Part shown: piece after piece, positions 60,393 to 64,000 of the stretch | Layout of the letters: every line of letters begins with the position of its first letter | Numbering within the stretch: the stretch's first letter is position 1 | Source: M30B80 sp965656935 | Lineage (GTDB): Bacteria; Pseudomonadota; Alphaproteobacteria; Rhodobacterales; Rhodobacteraceae | Reading direction: 5' to 3' | Assembly: GCA_965656935.1 (NCBI GenBank) | Contig: CBFHMG010000005.1 | Location: 1-64,000 of the forward strand | DNA: 64,000 nt | The notes under the pieces: model-generated | The model's input: only the letters and a program-made list of their open reading frames with translations | What the model was told of the DNA's origin: nothing | Database searches by the model: none | Position numbers and translations under genes: made by a program

Positions 60393-61355
60393 TCAGCTCA
60401 GGCTTGGATCAATCGCTTTACACGCATCCACAAGACCTTTGACCGCTTCGACCGAATTGTCGAACATGGCTTGCTCGTCCTTGGTCAGCTTGATCTCGAC
60501 GATACGCTCGATACCGCCTGCGCCGATCACTGTCGGCACACCAACATACATCGACTTCAGGCCAAATTGGCCTTCGCAATAGGCCGCACAAGGCAGCACG
60601 CGCTTTTGATCCTTGAGGAAAGCTTCAGCCATCTCGATCGCGGATGTCGCAGGCGCATAAAACGCCGAGCCTGTTTTCAGCAGGCCAACGATCTCGGCAC
60701 CGCCATCACGGGTGCGCTGAACGATTGCATCAAGCTTGTCCTGCGTGGTCCAGCCCATCTCGATGAGGTCAGGCAAAGGAATACCCGCAACGGTCGAATA
60801 GCGCACAGAAGGCACCATCGTGTCACCATGGCCGCCCAGAACGAAGGCTGTGACGTCTTTCATCGACACGTCGAATTCTTCGGCGAGGAAATGACGGAAA
60901 CGGGCAGAGTCGAGAACACCCGCCATGCCACAAACCATATTATGCGGCAGGCCCGAGAATTCGCGCAGTGCCCATACCATCGCATCAAGCGGGTTGGTGA
61001 TGCAGATCACGAATGCATTGGGCGCATGATCACGGATGCCTTCGCCCACAGATTTCATAACCTTCAGGTTGATGCCCAAAAGGTCGTCACGGCTCATGCC
61101 GGGCTTGCGTGGAACACCTGCGGTCACGATGCAGACATCGGCGCCTGCGATATCCGCATAGGAGGTCGTGCCTTTCAGCTTGGCGTCGAATTTCTCGGAC
61201 GGGCCGGATTCGGCGATGTCGAGTGCTTTGCCCTGCGGGGTGCCATCAGCGATGTCGAAAAGGACGACGTCGCCCAGTTCCTTAAGCGCGGCGAGATGAG
61301 CGAGTGTACCGCCAATCTGTCCTGCGCCAATCAGTGCAATCTTGGGTCTGGCCAT
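60393..61355 (-). CDS. mdh: Malate dehydrogenase (LDH-like type)
   Basis: A 320-residue NAD-dependent enzyme of the lactate dehydrogenase-like MDH group, converting malate and oxaloacetate. The dinucleotide motif is IALIGAGQIGGTLAHLA; the substrate loop VPRKPGMSRDDL carries the arginines that select malate; the catalytic H176 is in LGGHGDTMVP. GGAGACA precedes the ATG. In related genomes it lies near the suc genes, as here, but it ends in its own terminator. Confidence 0.97.
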   Translation of the reverse strand: MARPKIALIGAGQIGGTLAHLAALKELGDVVLFDIADGTPQGKALDIAESGPSEKFDAKLKGTTSYADIAGADVCIVTAGVPRKPGMSRDDLLGINLKVMKSVGEGIRDHAPNAFVICITNPLDAMVWALREFSGLPHNMVCGMAGVLDSARFRHFLAEEFDVSMKDVTAFVLGGHGDTMVPSVRYSTVAGIPLPDLIEMGWTTQDKLDAIVQRTRDGGAEIVGLLKTGSAFYAPATSAIEMAEAFLKDQKRVLPCAAYCEGQFGLKSMYVGVPTVIGAGGIERIVEIKLTKDEQAMFDNSVEAVKGLVDACKAIDPSLS

Positions 61356-61513
61356 GAGATGTGTCTCCGGATCCGATGTTGATTATCGAGCGAGGCCTAG
61401 CCGCAGTGCAGCGTTCGTGCAAGAGAGGCCTGCGCAAAGTGATGGCACAGTTGGCGCTAGCAACGCTGTCAAAACCTTGTAAAACAGAGCAAAATAGCCA
61501 AAGGGATAAAACC

Positions 61514-62266
61514 ATGCTTGAAGGCTGGGTCTGGGTAATTGCGGCCATTGCTGTGCTTTTGGCGGGAATTTCCAAGGGCGGATTCGGCTCGGGCGTGGCT
61601 TTTGCCAGCTCCGCGATTCTCGCAATTGTCATCGAACCCGCTATTGCTTTGGCGCTTATGTTGCCGCTTTTGATGCTGATCGATGTGGCATCCCTCAAGC
61701 CCTATTGGGGTAAATGGCACACGCCTTCGGTCAAGGTTCTTATCCTCGGCGGCATTCCCGGAACAGCACTTGGCGCGGCCCTGTTCACGGTTGTATCGGC
61801 TGATTTCATTCGCGTGCTAATTGGTGCCGTTGCGCTTGGCTTCCCCATATTCCAACTGGCCCGTGCGCGCGGTTGGCTGTCCCCCAAACCCCGCGCCTTC
61901 AATGCGCGCAGCGGGTTTCTGGCAGGAATTGCAGCGGGCTTCACCAGTTTCATCAGCCATGCTGGCGGCCCGCCCATGGCTGTTTTCATGCTCTCGCAGG
62001 AGGGGATTGGCAAAACCAGCTATCAGGCCAGCACTGTCATCGTGTTCTGGATCATCAATATGATGAAATTCGTGGTCTATGCGATGATCGGCATTTTTTC
62101 ATGGCAAATCCTTGGAACCGCCACTTTGCTGGCCCCGTTTGCGCTGCTTGGCACCTATATAGGCGTGCGGGCGCATCACCTCATCCCTGAGCGGCTTTTC
62201 TTCGGGCTGACCTATGTGATGTTGGTGCTGACAGGCCTGAAGCTGATCTGGGACGGGCTAGTTTGA
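61514..62266 (+). CDS. TauE/SafE family permease (putative sulfite/sulfonate exporter)
   Basis: A 250-residue inner-membrane protein with about eight helices in two repeats. The family motifs AGISKGGFGSGVAF near the start and FTSFISHAGGPPMAVFML in the middle are both present. Members export sulfite, sulfoacetate or related anions; the substrate here is unknown. The true start is ATG 61514, with AAAGGGA 9 bp upstream; the open frame extends further back across the divergent mdh promoter. Confidence 0.88.
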   Translation: MLEGWVWVIAAIAVLLAGISKGGFGSGVAFASSAILAIVIEPAIALALMLPLLMLIDVASLKPYWGKWHTPSVKVLILGGIPGTALGAALFTVVSADFIRVLIGAVALGFPIFQLARARGWLSPKPRAFNARSGFLAGIAAGFTSFISHAGGPPMAVFMLSQEGIGKTSYQASTVIVFWIINMMKFVVYAMIGIFSWQILGTATLLAPFALLGTYIGVRAHHLIPERLFFGLTYVMLVLTGLKLIWDGLV

Positions 62267-62382
62267 AAATGTGGGCGACATAATATTTCGCAAATCTCCA
62301 TAAAATTGGAACTTGCGTTCGCCCGCATTGATGTGCTTTCTGCGGCGCAATACGAATACCCCCTATAAAAGGCCCATCCTTC

Positions 62383-63249
62383 ATGGCTTTGACCTCACGC
62401 CCCTATCGCTCCGTTCTTTATATCCCCGCCTCGAAAGAGCGCGCCTTGGAAAAGGCCAAGGGGTTGCCGACCGATGCGATTATTTTCGATCTCGAAGATG
62501 CCGTGGCCCCTGACGAAAAGCCGAATGCGCGGGCCTTGCTTGCTGAAACGCTCACACTTGGCGGGTTCGCGCCGCGTGCGCAGCTAGTACGGATCAACGC
62601 GCTTGATACCGAATGGGGCGGGGATGATCTGGCAAGCATTGCAGCGGTAGGCCCCGAGGCGATCCTGCTTCCCAAGGTGAACAGCGCCAAGGATATCGAG
62701 GCATTGGCCCGCCTGCTTGATGCATATCCCGCCGCAAAAGACACCAAAATCTGGGCGATGATGGAAACACCTCAAGGTATCCTGAATGCTGCCGAAATCG
62801 CGGCTGCGCCGCGCATGGAAGGCTTTGTGATGGGAACCAATGATCTGGCCAAGGATCTGGGCGCGCGCAATCGCGCTGCGATGCTAACGGCCTTGCAGCA
62901 TTGCCTGCTTGCGGCACGGGCCTATGGCATTCTGTGCATCGACGGTGTGTTCAACGCCTTCAAGGACGAGAACGGCCTGCGCGCCGAATGCGTGGAAGGG
63001 CGCGACTGGGGGATGGATGGCAAAACACTGATCCATCCCGCGCAGCTTGAGATTGCCAATCAGGTCTTTGCCCCGTCCGATGCCGAGATCGACCTCGCGC
63101 GTCGCCAGATTAGCGCCTATGAGACAGCCATCGAACAAGGGCAGGCCGTTGCCGTGGTTGATGGCAAGATTGTTGAAAACTTGCACATCGAGACTGCACG
63201 GGCCACGCTCGCGAAAGCTGAAGCAATTGCAGAACTGGAGTCTGTCTGA
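62383..63249 (+). CDS. CitE-like CoA-ester lyase (malyl-CoA lyase/thioesterase family)
   Basis: A 288-residue TIM-barrel protein of the HpcH/CitE family. RSVLYIPASKERALEKA binds CoA, IIFDLEDAVAP and the acidic residue in MMETPQGILNA bind Mg2+, and VMGTNDLAKDLG and KTLIHPAQLEIAN follow. Its length fits the short Rhodobacter paralogue Mcl2, a (3S)-malyl-CoA thioesterase of the ethylmalonyl-CoA pathway, better than the roughly 320-residue malyl-CoA lyase Mcl1. The exact reaction is inferred. The NnrU gene overlaps its stop by 1 bp. Confidence 0.83.
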   Translation: MALTSRPYRSVLYIPASKERALEKAKGLPTDAIIFDLEDAVAPDEKPNARALLAETLTLGGFAPRAQLVRINALDTEWGGDDLASIAAVGPEAILLPKVNSAKDIEALARLLDAYPAAKDTKIWAMMETPQGILNAAEIAAAPRMEGFVMGTNDLAKDLGARNRAAMLTALQHCLLAARAYGILCIDGVFNAFKDENGLRAECVEGRDWGMDGKTLIHPAQLEIANQVFAPSDAEIDLARRQISAYETAIEQGQAVAVVDGKIVENLHIETARATLAKAEAIAELESV

Positions 63250-63800
63250 TGGGCTATCCCTTACTAATCCTCGGCGTGGCGGTTTTCGCCCTCGCCCATT
63301 TGTTCAAACGCCTCGCGCCCGCGCGCCGTGCGCAAATGGGCAATTCGGGAAGAATAATCGTCACAATCGCGATGTTTGCAGGCATCATCTTGATGGTGAT
63401 CGGATATCGCGCGGCCCCTGTCGTCCAACTCTGGAACCCGCCGCAATTCCTCAACCACCTCAACAACCTGCTGATGCTGATCGCATTCTGGTTCTTCGCC
63501 CTCTCGGCCATTCCTGGAACCATGTCGGCGCGGATCAGGCATAAACAGCTTACCGCCCTCAAGACATGGGCGATTGCGCATTTACTGGTGAATGGCGACC
63601 TCGCATCGCTGATCCTGTTCGGCGGATTGCTGGCTTGGGCCGTTTTCTCCGTCATCAAGATCAAAAGAGCCGAGCCTGAATGGGAGCGTCCCGCCAATGC
63701 CTCGGTCAAGAACGATATTATCGCCTTGGGTGTCGCTGTCATTGTGATGGGGCTGGTCGGCTATATTCACGGGCTTCTTGGATACCCAGTTTTTGGATAA
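63249..63800 (+). CDS. NnrU family membrane protein
   Basis: A 183-residue protein with about five membrane helices. LLILGVAVFALAHLFKRL opens it, and HLNNLLMLIAFWFFALSAIPG plus HLLVNGDLASLILFGGLLAWAV are the NnrU hallmarks, with His residues that could bind heme. NnrU was first seen in denitrification clusters, and related proteins act in carotenoid isomerisation; neither context is visible here. The TGATG junction with the CoA-lyase gene implies coupled translation. Confidence 0.88.
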   Translation: MGYPLLILGVAVFALAHLFKRLAPARRAQMGNSGRIIVTIAMFAGIILMVIGYRAAPVVQLWNPPQFLNHLNNLLMLIAFWFFALSAIPGTMSARIRHKQLTALKTWAIAHLLVNGDLASLILFGGLLAWAVFSVIKIKRAEPEWERPANASVKNDIIALGVAVIVMGLVGYIHGLLGYPVFG

Positions 63801-63804
63801 TCAC

Positions 63805-64000
63805 ATGAAAATCTATCGCCTATTGACCGAGGATGACACCTCGGCCTTCTGCCACAAAGTCTCCGAGGCGCTCAGCAAAGGTTGGGAGCTATATGGCACC
63901 CCAACCTATGCGTTCGATTCAGCACGCGGTGTGATGCGCTGCGGGCAGGCTGTGACAAAGGATGTCGAGGCAGAGTATTCCCCCGATATGAAACTGGGGG
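63805..64000 (+). CDS. DUF1737 domain protein (partial, runs off the window)
   Basis: The first 65 codons of a gene starting 4 bp after nnrU: MKIYRLLTEDDTSAFCHKVS, then SKGWELYGTPTYAFD and a VMRCGQAVTKDV segment. This matches the small DUF1737 family of unknown function, usually about 65-75 residues, so few codons are missing. It is probably the third gene of the CoA lyase-NnrU unit. Confidence 0.75.
   Translation, partial: MKIYRLLTEDDTSAFCHKVSEALSKGWELYGTPTYAFDSARGVMRCGQAVTKDVEAEYSPDMKLG

Noticed and set aside
62286..62294. TTTCGCAAA before the CoA-lyase gene as a site for a TTTGCAAA-type regulator (PccR-like)
   Set aside because: It is a single imperfect copy with an inserted base and no partner site.

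Overview
The window looks like a chromosomal segment of an alphaproteobacterium of the order Rhodobacterales (Rhodobacter/Roseobacter group). I infer this from the gene families and their arrangement: ihfB-lapA-trpF-trpB, a class I lysyl-tRNA synthetase, a single-gene glycine decarboxylase behind a tandem glycine riboswitch, an iron-sulfur (6-4) photolyase, an NDUFS4-like complex I protein, an NnrU protein and mreBCD-mrdA-rodA. The DNA is moderately GC-rich except for one stretch. I cannot name the genus from sequence alone.

Layout. 0-12 kb: tRNA-Ser, ychF, trpA, lldD, an MFS transporter, rplY, an FkbM methyltransferase, pth, a DUF2237 protein, a membrane-tethered LuxR-type regulator beside two PepSY-like exported proteins with extreme aspartate-rich tails, then trpB, trpF, lapA and ihfB. 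12-16 kb: an AT-richer accessory stretch between ihfB and tRNA-Arg, holding a truncated RepA/AAA ATPase and several small membrane, secreted or zinc-ribbon proteins without clear housekeeping roles; it is probably a decayed mobile element. 16-33 kb: a complex I accessory protein, uvrB, a RAYT transposase with its own pair of REP hairpins, a rhodanese, a lytic transglycosylase, trmL, an AhpD-like protein, an FMN-type oxidase, a 764-residue beta-helix protein, lysS, terB-like, dacB, nadD and ettA. 33-43 kb: the gcvT-gcvH-gcvP operon under a glycine riboswitch, a gamma-glutamylcyclotransferase-like protein, gltX, the photolyase and an SDR. 43-51 kb: leuA with a leucine-rich leader peptide, the cell-shape operon mreB-mreC-mreD-mrdA-rodA, and a hydroxypyruvate reductase. 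51-61 kb: a TCA block read leftwards, sucC-orf-sucD-sucA-sucB, with pepT and mdh upstream. 61-64 kb: a TauE/SafE permease, a CitE-like CoA lyase, NnrU and the start of a DUF1737 gene.

The genes form coherent sets: amino-acid synthesis (trp, leu), glycine cleavage, peptidoglycan elongation (MreBCD, PBP2, RodA, DacB, lytic transglycosylase), the second half of the TCA cycle, and translation. The signals I consider most worth testing are: a perfect double operator astride a predicted sucC promoter; the leuA leader/attenuator; the REP pair whose GTAG tetranucleotide supplies the stop codon of the RAYT gene; the paired poly-aspartate PepSY proteins; and the decayed element next to ihfB. I did not see a clear, complete, previously undescribed defence or mobile system.
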